Below, piece after piece: positions 1 to 11,526 of a stretch of 64,000 bases of DNA. The stretch comes from Brassica napus (lineage: Eukaryota > Streptophyta > Magnoliopsida > Brassicales > Brassicaceae), in contig NC_063452.1 of assembly GCF_020379485.1 (NCBI RefSeq), forward strand, positions 55,085,377 to 55,149,376, given 5' to 3'. Position 1 is the stretch's first letter. The number at the start of each line of letters is the position of its first letter. The position numbers were made by a program, and so were the translations under genes. The notes under the pieces are model-generated. The model searched no databases and had not been told where the DNA came from. It worked only from the letters and a program-made list of their open reading frames with translations.

Positions 1-380
1 ACATGAGGAACTGATGGCGATGCCGTAGAAGAAGGCGAGACTCTCTGAGAAGATTGAGTCTCGGGGACGGTCTCCTGCTGACCCGAAGAACCGGGAGCTG
101 AAGAAGAGCCGGGAAGTGAAGGCAGATCTAACCGACTGCCCGGTGGACCGAACATCTGCGAGTAGTGAGCACTACGCTGGTGCCTACGAATAGTCTGCAA
201 AATTTAAATTTATAAATTAAAGTCAAGAGTTAAAAAAAAATTATGAACAGTATTAACTACGTAATTAATAAAATGAGGAAACCTAAATTTTGTAAACTAA
301 TTTCGTAAACTAAATTCCCTAAACTAACCACCTAATCTAAATTCCCTAAACTACTTAGAGAGGAATGAGAGACTTACCAT
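1..380 (-). CDS. CACTA accessory (Transposase_24/TNPA-like) gene, 5' end only
   Basis: The start codon occupies 378-380 and is followed at once by the donor GTAAGT. The acceptor TTGCAG lies at 195-200, and exon 2 runs from 194 off the left edge. The translation starts M-TIRRHQRSAHYSQMFGPP and continues as a low-complexity stretch rich in Ser, Pro, Gly and Gln. This resembles the N-terminus of the accessory proteins that accompany Tnp2 transposases in crucifer CACTA elements; the identification rests on composition and position, since the conserved domain is outside the window. It shares strand and element with the transposase at 2680-6341. No lesion is visible in the short stretch available. 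Confidence 0.55.
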
Positions 381-470
381 TTTCAGAGGAAATGGAGAGG
401 CTGTAGAGAGGAATTAGAGAGGAAATGAAGAGGGCTGCGGTTTCGCCTATATATAGGATTAGTGTTCGTC

Positions 471-802
471 GCAAATTCGTCGCAAAATCACGAGGAAAGA
501 CAGAGGCCCGTCTTTCGTTTCGTCGTAAGGGCCACGTAAATTAACGAGGATATACAGAGGCCCGTCTTTTATTTAACGTCGTTCTTGCGACGATTCTTGT
601 TTTTATCATCGATTTTACGTGTGAATAGCGAGGCTTTTTTTTATCACGGGGAGAGACAGAGGCCCGTCTTTCGTTTCGTCGTAAGGGCCACGTAAATTAA
701 CGAGGATATACAGAGGCCCGTCTTTTATTTAACGTTGTTCTTGCGACGATTCTTGTTTTTATCATCGATTTTACGTGTGAATAGCGAGGCTTTTTTTGCT
801 AA
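471..802. repeat. two tandem copies of about 156 bp
   Basis: The block beginning near 491 is repeated near 647. Each copy contains CAGAGGCCCGTCTTT twice, TTCGTCGTAAGGGCCACG, TTGCGACGATTCTTG and a terminal GCGAGGCTTTTTT. The copies are nearly identical. The internal motifs match the subterminal motifs near 6500-6720, so this belongs to the CACTA repeat system. Confidence 0.8.
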
Positions 803-890
803 CCCCTAAAATCTTAAACCCCAAACCTCAAACCCTATCTTTCTTATCTCCAAACCTCAAACCCTATCTTTCTTATCTCCAAACCTCAAA

Positions 891-1079
891 CCTGTGTACG
901 CTGTAAAGTACATTGAATGTGATCATGCTCTTGGGGTCTCCTTTGACCCTAAAGACTTTGCTAGGTGCAACGCGAAGAAAATGAGGGATAATATGGCGGT
1001 GGATATATGGAAGGAGCTTGTTGATCAGCATTTGAAAGAAAATGTGGATGGTGATAAGTTCGTGGGCATGTATGATTAG
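891..1079 (+). pseudogene. Ulp1 (C48) SUMO-protease-like C-terminal remnant
   Basis: An open stretch with no ATG of its own encodes VYAVKYIECDHALG, later KKMRDNMAVDIWKELVDQH, ending FVGMYD and a stop at 1077-1079. This pattern is the C-terminal end of the Ulp1-like cysteine protease domain found in many plant transposons, where the catalytic cysteine lies in a D-C-G-V-Y motif. Here the similarity starts exactly at V-Y: the preceding codons are CCAAACCTCAAACCT repeats, so the catalytic Cys-Gly is gone. It is therefore a truncated, inactive relic lying opposite in strand to the CACTA genes. Whether it came with the element or was captured separately is not visible. Confidence 0.6.
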
Positions 1080-1167
1080 ATTTGTGTTTGTATTTGAACT
1101 TGTCTTTGTATTTGAACATGATTTTTTAACGAGCGAAGTATTTGTATTTCAACTTGTCTTTGGGCAT

Positions 1168-2430
1168 GTATGATTAGACTTAAAGGTAAGTCGTCTAAAG
1201 AGGTCACTTTTGCAATTGAAAATTAAAAGGGACGACTTAATTTTAAGTCGTCCGGCTTTGTTTGTTAAAAAAAAAAACTTCAGACGACTTATATATAAGT
1301 CGTCTACGAGAAACGGGCTAGTTTTGCATTTGACCGAAAGTTAAAATTTCACGGTAACAGTAAACGTCATAAGAGCCTCGTTAACTTACGTGGAATTAGA
1401 GACGATTTATAATTAAAAAAGCGGACTTAAAGGTAAGTCGTCTAAAGAGGTCACTTTTGCAATTGAAAATTAAAAGGGACGACTTAATTCTAAGTCGTCC
1501 GGCTTTGTTTGTTAAAAAAAAAAACTTCAGACGACTTATATATAAGTCGTCTACGAGAAACGGGCTAGTTTTGCATTTGACCGAATCGTGTCAGATCTTT
1601 GACTATTTCTGGACGACTTATAAAACTTGAAATTTACCTTTCTCCAGACGACTTAGCTGAAAGTCGTCGAGCTGAACGACTTAATTTAAGGTCGTCCGGG
1701 ATAAGCAAGGTTTGACCAGAAAATTGGGAAAAATTCTGGACGACTTTGCTTTCCCCGGACGACTTTAAATTAAGTCTTCTGGAGCGAACCTCGCTCTTTC
1801 CACGTAATTTAACGAGGCTCTTACGACGTTTTAGTCTTACGTGGAAAAAGCGATGTCCGCTTTTTTAATTATAAATTGTCTCTATTTCCACGTAAGTTAA
1901 CGAGGCTCTTACGACGTTTACTGTTACTGTGAAATTTTAACTTTCCCAGAGACGACTGAATTATAAGTCGTCCAGAAATAGTCAAAGACGACTGAATTTT
2001 AACTTCTCTTTTTTGGTTAAAGTTTATATAAAATTGAAAATTAATTTTTTTTAGTTAACGAGGCCCTTACGACGAAAAGTAAAATAAAAAAGCGAACCTC
2101 GCTCTTTCCACGTAATTTAACGAGACTCTTACGACGTTTTGGTCTTACGTGGAAAAAGCGATGTCCGCTTTTTTAATTATAAATCGTCTCTAATTCCACG
2201 TAAGTTAACGAGGCTCTTACGACGTTTACTGTTACCGTGAAATTTTAACTTTCGGTCAAATGCAAAACTAGCCTGTTTCTCGTAGACGACTTATATATAA
2301 GTCGTCTGAAGTTTTTTTTTTAACAAACAAAGCCGGACGACTTAGAATTAAGTCGTCCCTTTTAATTTTCAATTGCAAAAGTGACCTCTTTAGACGACTT
2401 ACCTTTAAGTCTTCTGGACGACTTAATGCT
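1168..2430. repeat. nested direct and inverted repeats built on GACGACTTA/TAAGTCGTC palindromes
   Basis: A unit of about 250 bp at 1177-1428 recurs inverted at about 2163-2425. Part of the left arm recurs directly at 1424-1585. A further direct repeat pairs 1783-1950 with 2093-2255. A perfect 24-bp palindrome beginning AGACGACTTATA is present three times, at 1282-1305, 1529-1552 and 2284-2307, and many imperfect GACGACTTA...TAAGTCGTC pairs are scattered between. A transcript through this block could fold into a hairpin with arms of about 250 nt. No coding potential is seen. It lies between the transposase gene's 3' end and the Ulp1 relic. Confidence 0.85.
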
Positions 2431-2679
2431 AAGTACGACGACTGTCTCTAAACCCCTAAAACGAAACCCTAAATCCCAAACCACATCTTCTTTATCTTCT
2501 ACTTCATATATCAAACACTTCTATCCTTTAACCTCAAGCAATTCATTCTAATCCAAACCTGAAAATTATAAAAACACAATTCCTTTACTTATAATTAATG
2601 TCGATATCTTATTTATAAATAAACTCCCATTATCTTTAATTATATATAATAAATCAAACTCATACAAATATGAAATACA

Positions 2680-5600
2680 TTAATCGGATTCATCGACATT
2701 CTCGTCATCACTTGAAACATCATCATTTACATGAAACTCGTCTTCAACAGCTTCCTCCGTGGGATCTTCGGTAAGATCTTCATACTCGTGATTATGCGGA
2801 TCAATGAGAAGGATGTCATCAATTTCTTGTTCAGGTTCATGAACTTCATTTATTTGTTCTTCTTGCAATGGTGGTTCTTCTCCTACGATGATTCGTCCTC
2901 GAGGTGTAACTTTGATCGCGGCCAACCAATTTATACCCGACTCTCTCATCCGTGGGTATGGAAGGAAGCTAACTTGGTCTGCTTGTGAAGCTAAGATGAA
3001 GTGCTCGAATTTGTTGTACCTCCGGCCACCGTTGACATCTACTACACCGAATTTGTTCAACCGAACACCTCTATTGACGACGGGGTCGAACCATTCACAC
3101 TTGAAGAGGACGCATTTTAGCTTCAATATCCCTGGGAATTCGACTTCAATAATCTCCGTCAAGATTTCGTAGAAATCTGTTTCTCCTTTCACACAAATTC
3201 CATAGTTACTGGTAGCCCGCTGTTTACCATACTCATATGTGTGAAAAGTATAGCCTCGTGTGAAATACATCTGTGATGTGGTGACCTTTACAAGTGGAGA
3301 TTGAATTACTTCGTATAACCACTTAGGATAATCTGCATCGTCGTCATAATCAACCTATTTAAAAATAAAAAGAACGTTGAAATACAAATCATTCATGTAT
3401 GAAGATTTTAAAAGTATTTGATTAATACCTGATTCTTCAACCACTTAACAAAGTGTTGATCTTTTCTTTTGTCTACGTCACTTGTGGATATACCAGGAAA
3501 TGTTTCTTCGACTTGTGAAACAAACATGCTGTAAATTCACATTTTACATGAATTAATCTCTCTCAATTATATAATGTATACTCAATTTAAGTTACCTTTC
3601 AAAATAACGCATCAATGGATCCTCGCAATTGAGTGGAATATAGGTGTGTGCACTATGAGCGTCTTCTTCACTCGACCACCAAACCTGTTTTGATTTCCCA
3701 CCAAGTCGTCCAATCTGGCTAAAGATTTCTGGAACACCAACAACTGCATATGTGGGCGCAACGCCACCATCATCATATCTTCTTGGAGCTCTTCTTCGGG
3801 TACGTACTTTTGACGCAAAGTAGTACGATGTGAAGTGAGAAACTTCTTCTGTCAAACTTCCAGCAATTATAGAACCTTCAACTTTGGCGAGGTTCTTTGC
3901 TTTTCCCTTCAAATATTTCATGGCTCGCTCGTACTGATACATCCATCCGTAATGTACCGGTCCACGAAGCAATGCCTCATATGGGAGGTGGATAGCTAGA
4001 TGCTCCATCACGTCAAAAAAGCCTGGAGGAAATATCTTCTCCAAGTTGCACAATAAGATAGGAATGTTCTCCTGAAGCTGTTCTACGACTTCTTCTTTAA
4101 GAGTGCGTGTGCTCAAATCCCTGAAAAATGCTCCAATGCCTATTCCAAAAACAATTAAACACATTGTTAGTCAAATACTATTATTGTAAACTAAACCAAT
4201 TTAATATTATTGTCCTATTGTAAACTACCTGCAAGTGCTTCATGTACGTTTGTTGGAAGTAGCTCCGCAAATGCAAATGGCAGAAGTCGTTGCATAAAGA
4301 CATGACAATCATGACTCTTCATCCCGGAGAACTTTTGACCCTTTTCAACACATCTTGAAAGATTTGAAACATACCCATCAGGGAACTTCACTTCTGATGC
4401 CACCCAATTGAACAAAACCGACTTTTTTTCTGAAGACAATCTAAAAATTGGAACGGGAACTTGGCCATTGCTTTTTATATGTAACTCACTTCTTGAGCAA
4501 ATATCCGGCAAGTCCAACCTCGATTTTATGTTGTCTTTTGTCTTCCCTGGGACATTCAATATTGTATTCATGATGTTCTCAAAGAAATTCTTCTCCATAT
4601 GCATCACATCAAGGTTGTGGCGCAGAAGAAGATCCTTCCAATATGGTAACTCCCAAAATATACTCTTCTTGTGCCAGTTGTGATGAACACCGTAAGAATC
4701 AGACATATTACGAGGGACATGCCAATTACCACCCCAGCGAACTGTTTCGTTAGCTCCGTAGTAGTCGATTTGCGCTTCAATTTGTTCTCCAGTTAGATAT
4801 GGAGGAGGAGTGTCTCTCACAACCTTTTTGTGCCTAAACAAATTCTTGTTTCTTCGGTACGGATGGCCAACTGGAAGAAATCGACGGTGACAATCGAACC
4901 AACTTGTCTTTCTACCATTCTTCAGTTGAAATGCATCTGTCGTTCCATTACAATATGGACAAGCTAATCTCCCATGTGTAGTCCATCCAGACAACATCCC
5001 ATAGGCAGGAAAGTCACTTATGGTCCACAAAAGCATAGCTCGCATCGTAAAATTCTTCTTCGTTGAGCAGTCATACGTCCTCACCCCTGTTGACCACAAA
5101 TCCTTCAACTCTTTTATCAGTGGTTGTAGGAAAACATCAAGTGACCTTTTTGGATGCTTCGGATCGGGTATTAATATGGTCAAGAATAAAAACTCCCGTT
5201 GCATGCACATCTCCGGTGGCAGGTTGTATGGCGTAAGAAAGACAGGCCACAATGAATATTGTCTCCCTGACATTCCAAATGGACTAAATCCATATGTGCA
5301 TAATCCGAGGTACACATTCCGGCTATTGCTAGCGAAATTCGGATGTACTTTGTTAAAATGTTTCCAGGCTCTTGCATCTGATGGATGAGTCATCTCACCA
5401 TCCGTCTGAGTATGCTCGGCATGCCACCTCATCTTTCCAGCAGTCTGCTCCGATTGGTACAATCTTTTCAATCTATTTGTAATTGGTAGGTACCACATCC
5501 TTTGGTACGGTACCCTATTACGTCCTCTTCCTTGCGGCTTGAATCGTGGTTTCTTGCAGAATCGACATTCTTCCAACTTCTCATCATCTCCCCAGTAGAT

Positions 5601-6341
5601 CATGCAGTTGTCGATGCAAACATCTATCATCTCCGAAGGCAACCCAAGACTATAAACCAGTTTCTGAATCTCATAATAAGAATCAGCAGACTCATTGTCT
5701 TCCGGCAAATACTCTTTAAATAAATCTGCCCATTCGTTCATGCAACTTTCAGGTAGATTGTGATCAGTTTTAATATTCATCATTCTAGCAGCCAATGACA
5801 ATTTAGAGAGACCTTCTCTACAACCACTGTAAAGTGGTTGATTTGCCGCATCTAACATTTCATAAAACTTTTTTGAATCTATGTTAGGTTCTTCATCTTC
5901 ATCATCATGAGCTACGAATGCATCAGTTACCATATCATGAACCCTATCATAATCTACCATCGGCTGATCCTCCTGATGGTAACTATGTGCATTATGCAAT
6001 TGATGATCAACCGGTTCTTCTTGAAAGTTGCTATTACTACTACTAGCTTCATTCTGATCATAACTATAACCTTCTCCATGTTGAAACCAGATATAATAAT
6101 TTGGCGTGAAACCTCTATTTACTAAATGCTTCCAAACATTTTCACGATTTGCCAACTTTGAATTGTTACATTTCCTACAAGGACAGAATATTTTACCGCT
6201 TTCTTGGGCGAGCGGTGTAGAATCTGCTTGATGCATAAAACGCTCCAACCCAGCAAGATATTCTTTCGTCACTCTCCCGTTAGCATCTCTATGCATATAC
6301 ATCCACCTCCGCAACTCGAAAATATTTCCCAAGCCCGACAT
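2680..6341 (-). CDS. CACTA transposase (Tnp2/Transposase_21 type), apparently intact
   Basis: Four exons splice to one open frame of 1143 codons plus stop: 6341-4229, 4139-3596, 3528-3429 and 3354-2680, all with GT-AG borders and phases that fit. I chose the start M-SGLGNIFELRRWMYMHRD; an in-frame ATG 16 codons upstream (6389) is possible. Domain order matches the family: a Transpos_assoc-type N-terminus with a C-P-C-x2-C zinc-binding-like motif (FCPCRKCNN), the Transposase_21 core (for example RHNLDVMHMEKNFFENI), a DUF4218 region (HLAIHLPYEALLRGPVHYGW) and a C-terminal DUF4216 region (CEWFDPVVNRGVRLNKFGVV), then an acidic tail. It would act in the nucleus, binding subterminal repeats and cutting the element ends. 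No stop or frameshift is seen. Confidence 0.85.
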
Positions 6342-6396
6342 TTTTTTCACGTTTTTTTTTCTTGTTGGTGTGCTTAAAATTATGTTCAAACCTCCA

Positions 6397-6404
6397 TATT
6401 TATA
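6397..6404 (-). promoter_or_regulatory. TATA box of the CACTA transposase gene
   Basis: On the minus strand the sequence TATAAATA lies about 56-63 bp upstream of the chosen start codon (6341) and only a few bases upstream of the alternative ATG at 6389. With initiation some 30 bp downstream of the TATA box, the transcript would begin after the 6389 ATG, which favours the start at 6341. Confidence 0.5.
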
Positions 6405-6429
6405 GAAAATTTTCGAATCTGGTAGTTTA

Positions 6430-6739
6430 ATTTTGCTAGGAATTTACGACGAAAAATTAGGTTGGTGGCAAAAAAAACGTGTTAAGTTGGTGGCTTTCTC
6501 GTTCTTTCCTCGTAAGTTATTTCCTCGTAAAAATCATGCTAAAATTACGACGAATTTGCGACGAAACACATTTTTCTCGGAAAAACCACGTCGACTTACG
6601 ACGATTTTACGAGGAAAAGCTTTACTCGGTATTTTACAAGGCCTTTACGAGGAAACTTTATTTCCTCGCAATTTCATCGTTAAGTCATCGTAATTTCACG
6701 AGGAATAGTTTTCCTCGTTAAATTTCCTTGCTAAAACTG
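6430..6739. repeat. right subterminal repeats of the CACTA element
   Basis: Short motifs TTTCCTCGT, TTACGACGA and TTACGAGGA recur in both orientations about a dozen times between the promoter and the inverted-repeat terminus. In En/Spm such repeats bind the accessory transposon protein; the equivalent role here is inferred. Confidence 0.75.
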
Positions 6740-6754
6740 TGTTTTCTTGTAGTG

Positions 6755-7892
6755 TTTGATGTAATATTTTTCATTACACAAAATATTTAATATACATATT
6801 TTATTGTATTTCATTTAATAATATATTTCAACTATTATTATTAGTTAGTTCAAATTTATAACTAAACATAAATATACTATAAGTTATATTTTTAAATTAT
6901 TTTTACATAATTAAAATATTTTTATTTTATTTTCAAGTAAGAAATCACTAAATGATATTTATATTTTAAAAATAAAATACTATAGAATTTTTTATTTTAT
7001 TTTTAGTAATATAAAATTTAATAAATATTTTATAAAATATAGAAATTAATAATATAAGCTAGATAAAATTAAAATTCATATTATTTTGTTATATGCTTTT
7101 CATAATTAATAGTTACTAATTTTAATATAATATTTTACATAAAATAAATACATAAAAGTATAATATTGTTAGACTAAAAAATATAAATGTAAATAAATTT
7201 GATAAACATAAAATTTTAAAATATTTATCAATTGGAAATAATAATAAAAACTTATTAAAACTGAAAATATTAACTAATATATAATACTATTTTTGATGTA
7301 ATATTTGGTATCATGGTTAGAAATGATAATAATAATATAACACCAAAACATTAAATTTGATATAGTTTTAACTCTAAATTTAGTGTCATAGTTGGAGATA
7401 CCGTACATTTAAAAAATATATAATCCACGATAATGATTTTTTAAAAGATAATCAATTTTAGCCTTTTATGCAAAAAAAAAGATAATCAATTTAAGTTAAA
7501 CTAACGAATTGCCGAATAGGTGAATCTGCTAGTGCCCGCAATTCAAATGGCATGCAGATTTCCATGGTACGAATGGAGAACATTTGCGTTATTTATAAAG
7601 CTCCTTTGTTTTTTTAATCTCTGAATAAATTACGTGGCCCCTTTAGTACTACATTTTTTACATTTTAACTATAAAAATGTCCTTATCTATCTGTTGCTAG
7701 GAAAAGATTTGCGCAGGGTGACTTTATTTGTATATATTATCGATAGTTTCTTTTATATATTTGATCATTTTATTTATATATATAAAATATTTTTTGTTGT
7801 TATTATATAATTTCTTTCCGATGGATCGGATCAATTTTTATTAAAAATAATGGAACAAAACTATAATTAATACATCATGGGTTGATCGGATT
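6755..7892. other. AT-rich intergenic DNA, no gene seen
   Basis: Very AT-rich sequence outside the CACTA right end. Both strands are full of stops and I see no domain, RNA gene or clear element border. Confidence 0.6.
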
Positions 7893-9752
7893 GGACATTA
7901 AACAAATTATGACATAAAAACCTTATTTTTTTCATCGAACACATTCTTGAAAAAAGTGAACAGTATTGGTTTCACAGTTGAATTATTTTGACTTTTATAT
8001 TCCATATGGTTTTGAAAGCTTTCAAATCAACCATCGAATTGATATATGTCATTTTAATGTTTTTAGTCGTATACTTAAGGAAAACTTACATTTTTGTAAT
8101 TTAAAGTCGTTTTAAAAAATTCAAAATATAACATATAAGAAAAAATCTAACATATAAGAAAAATATAACATATAAGGTGTCCTCATTTTTGTATTTTAAA
8201 GTAGTTTAAAAAAAAATATATAACATATAAGGTTTCCTCATTTTTGTAATTTAAAGTCATTTTAAAAAATTCAAAATATAACATATAAGAAAAAATCTAT
8301 TTTTTTATTATATGGTTAATGTGATTGTTTATTTTTTTTAATACTATAAAATTAAACAAAATGAAGAAGGATGCAAAAATTGTTATCAAATCTTTATTAT
8401 TCATAATCATTAATTGCCTTATATATGTAAATCATATTAGGTAATTTCGTAGCTTTTATTTATGGAAAAAATACACACTTCTTATATTTTAGGTTAATAT
8501 AATGTTCTCTAGTGTATATTAAACAAATTATGACATAAAAACCTTATTTTTTCCCTCGAACACATTCTTGAAAAAGTGAACAGTATTGTTTTCAGAGTTG
8601 AATTATTTTGACTTTTATCTTACATATGGTTTTGAAAGCTTTCAAATCAACCATCGAATTGATACATGTCATTTTAATGTTTTTAGTCGTATACTTAAGA
8701 AAAACTTACATTTTTGTAATTTAAAGTCGTTTTAAAAAATTCAAAATATAACATATAAGAAAAAATCTAACATATAAGAAAAATATAACATATAAGGTGT
8801 CCTCATTTTTGTATTTTAAAATCGTTTTAAAAAAAATAACATATAAAGTTTCCTCATTTTTGTAATTTAAAGTCATTTTAAAAAAATCAAAATATAATAT
8901 ATAAGAAAAAATCTAATTTTTTTATTATATGGTTGATGTGATTGTTTATTTTTTTAATAATATAAATTTAAACAAAAATGAAGAAAGATGCAAAAATTGT
9001 TATCAAATCTTTATTATTCATAATCATTAATTGTCATATATATGTAAATCATATTAGGTAATTCTGTAGCTTTTATTTAAGGAAAGAATACACACTTCTT
9101 ATATTTTAGGTTAATATAATGTTCTCTAGTGGACATTAAACAAATTATGACATAAAAAACCTTATTTTTTCCATCGAACACATTCTTGAAAAAAGTGAAT
9201 AGTATTGTTTCCACAGTTAAATTATTTTGACTTTTATCTTCTATATGGTTTTGAAAGCTTTCAAATCAACCATCGAATTGATGCATGTCATTTTAATGTT
9301 TTTAGTCGTATACTTAAGGAAAACTTTCATTTTTGTAATTTAAAGTCGTTTTAAAAAAATTCAAAATATAACATATAAGAAAATTCTAACATATAAGAAA
9401 AATATAACATATAAGGTGTCCTCATTTGTGTATTTTAAAGTCGTTTGAAAAAATATATATAACATATAGAGTTTCCTCATTTTTGTAATTTAAAGTCATT
9501 TAAAAAAATTCAAAATATAACATATAAGAAAAAAATTAATTTTTTTATTATATGGCTAATGTGATTGTTTAATTTTTTTAATAATATAAATTTAAACAAA
9601 AATGAAGAAGGATGCAAAAATTGTTATCAAATCTTTATTATTCATAATCATTAATTGCCATATATATGTAAATCATATTAGGTATTTCCTTAGCTTTTAT
9701 TTAAGGAAAGAATCAACACTTCTTATATTTTATGTTAATATAATGTTCTCTA
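7893..9752. repeat. three tandem copies of a unit of about 620 bp
   Basis: The unit starts near ATTAAACAAATTATGACAT at about 7893, 8517 and 9134, and each copy ends in AATATAATGTTCTCTAGTG. Copies differ by point changes and small indels. Within each unit the phrase TTTTTGTAATTTAAAGT repeats two or three times with ACATATAAG between. No open frame is conserved among the copies. It may be a local tandem amplification of an AT-rich element interior. Confidence 0.85.
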
Positions 9753-11389
9753 GTGTTATATAATTATGGAATAATGTGACACTATTAGATTAAACTATAC
9801 TTTATATTAGATGCTCTAGAATTTTTTGAAATAGAATTTAGAAGGCATTTAGAGTACCGCCTAGGATTTGAGGTTTTTTTTAATTAATTCAAAATTAATG
9901 TTCTAATTTTTCAAATGCTTTTCGATTAATATATATGGGATATGTAACATAACATTTATGGCAATCTAAGGCGTCAGCCATAACATCACGTCATCTCATA
10001 CCTCACTCGTTGATCGCGCGGTTTCACTACCGGCGAGGAAGCAAGCAGGGTGGGTGAGTGGATGAGTAAGGGAGGTAACTCATGTCCCACACGTCTCCTA
10101 GACAGGTGAGTTTCCTTTCCTCTCCAGCGCCATCTGATCTAAGGGGTCTCTAATCGAACGGCTGTGCTGCAGACGTTAAGACATTCAATAATTTAGTGCT
10201 GATGACTTGGCACTATGTAACTGGATAGTTCCATATAGGTGTCTTGCAGTTTGAAACAGAAGATTGACCTCTTTAGAGTTTCATTTACTCTTGTTATCAA
10301 AATTTTGGCAAAACTATTAATATATTTATTTATAATACTTTCTTAAAAAGGTTACGGTGATCAGGACAAAAAATAAATTAATTTCCAAACTATTATTATT
10401 TTTTTAAAAATCTTCTGTTCGGGAACGCGCTAGGCGCTAGTCGGACGATCGGGTTGGGCCTAGCGCCTAAAGAAAAAATCAGGGATTAATCAGAAATTAT
10501 GCGGGGCAAAATTTTTAGACTGTTTACTATGTTATAAAACATGTTAATCCTTATTTGTGTATAACATTAATACATTTTCATGTTTAAAATTGTGTAAAAC
10601 ACACAAATAGAATATATAAACTTAATATAGTGTAATTTTCATCAAAATTATGAATATAAATGATATTTATAAAATTTTAGATCAAATAAATAAATAAAAA
10701 TATTATTAAAAATAAAATAAAAATAAAAAAAATACATTAGGCGGCCGCCTAAGCGGCTAGGCGGTCATTTAGGCGGTCTAGACGGAGAAAATCAGATATC
10801 CGATTTTTTTAACCAATTTGGCATAAATCGGGGCGGAAGAGTGACGCGTAGCGCCCAGGCGGCCGATTTTTAGAACAGGGAAAAATCTGATAGATATATG
10901 TTTTTTTTCAAAATATCAGAAGTATTTTTAAAAATAAATCTATGGAAATAAAAAAATACTTTCATTTTAAAAAAAATTTGGGCCCCTTTTCTTATTTTTA
11001 ATATAAAAATACATGTATTTTTAAAAATAAATCGGACTCTTATCTATTAAGAAATAGAAGGACAACAGATTAGATCCGGGGAGATCGCACCGCTCACCCC
11101 CCTATCTAAGCCGGTCCTAATGGTGATTAAAAGAAGCTTCTTAAACTCGTAGATTTATAGGTGACTGTTGCAGTTTTTTTTCTTTTTATAGCGACTATAA
11201 TTTTTGTTTTCAGTATAAACAAGTGAATAAGTGTATATTTCCTCAATAGCCTTGAAAAATGATGACATCTAATCTAGTAGTGTATGCTGATGTTTTTTCT
11301 ACTTGAATTAAAATCCTATACAATGTTTGAATAAAAACATTAAAATCATGTGTATATTCTAATATTTTTAAACACTGAAATTTCACCTT
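9753..11389. other. intergenic DNA with a GC-rich palindromic patch
   Basis: No gene is seen. Around 10425-10880 the base composition changes sharply. Two GC-rich ends (near GCGCTAGGCGCTAG and near GGCGGCCGCCTAAGCGGCTAGGC, read in part) flank an AT-rich middle, and the outer borders CTGTTC (10417 region) and GAACAG (about 10874) are reverse complements. This looks like a small non-autonomous element of a class I cannot name. Confidence 0.45.
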
Positions 11390-11526
11390 TTAGAGCATGA
11401 TTAACCCAAATACCCATTTGAGTCTCTTAATCATTATTTTAGTAATTAAAAGCAATTAAGAAACTCACTTAAGAAACACCATGATTTTGGGTCTTCAATG
11501 GTAGTCTCTTATTTTGGGGTTTTTAA

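Larger units (their letters stand above)
1..6754 (-). mobile_element. CACTA (En/Spm-type) transposon, right portion
   Basis: The right terminus is the inverted-repeat sequence TGTTTTCTTGTAGTG at 6740-6754, the reverse complement of the CACTACAAGAAAACA terminus of Brassicaceae CACTA elements. The element holds two minus-strand genes: the accessory gene at 1-380 and the Tnp2-type transposase at 2680-6341. Short motifs such as ACGAGG, TTACGACG and TTCCTCGT recur both just inside the right end (about 6430-6740) and internally (471-800, 1800-2240), as expected of subterminal transposase-binding repeats. The left terminus lies outside the window, so the full length and the 3-bp target duplication cannot be checked; the 3 bases after the right end are TTT. 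With an open transposase frame this element could be autonomous. Confidence 0.85.

Noticed and set aside
1168..2430. CRISPR-like array
   Set aside because: Regular palindromes are present, but spacing is irregular, arms are inverted and the DNA is plant nuclear.
5020..5388. 122-codon plus-strand frame
   Set aside because: Antisense shadow of the CACTA transposase exon 1.
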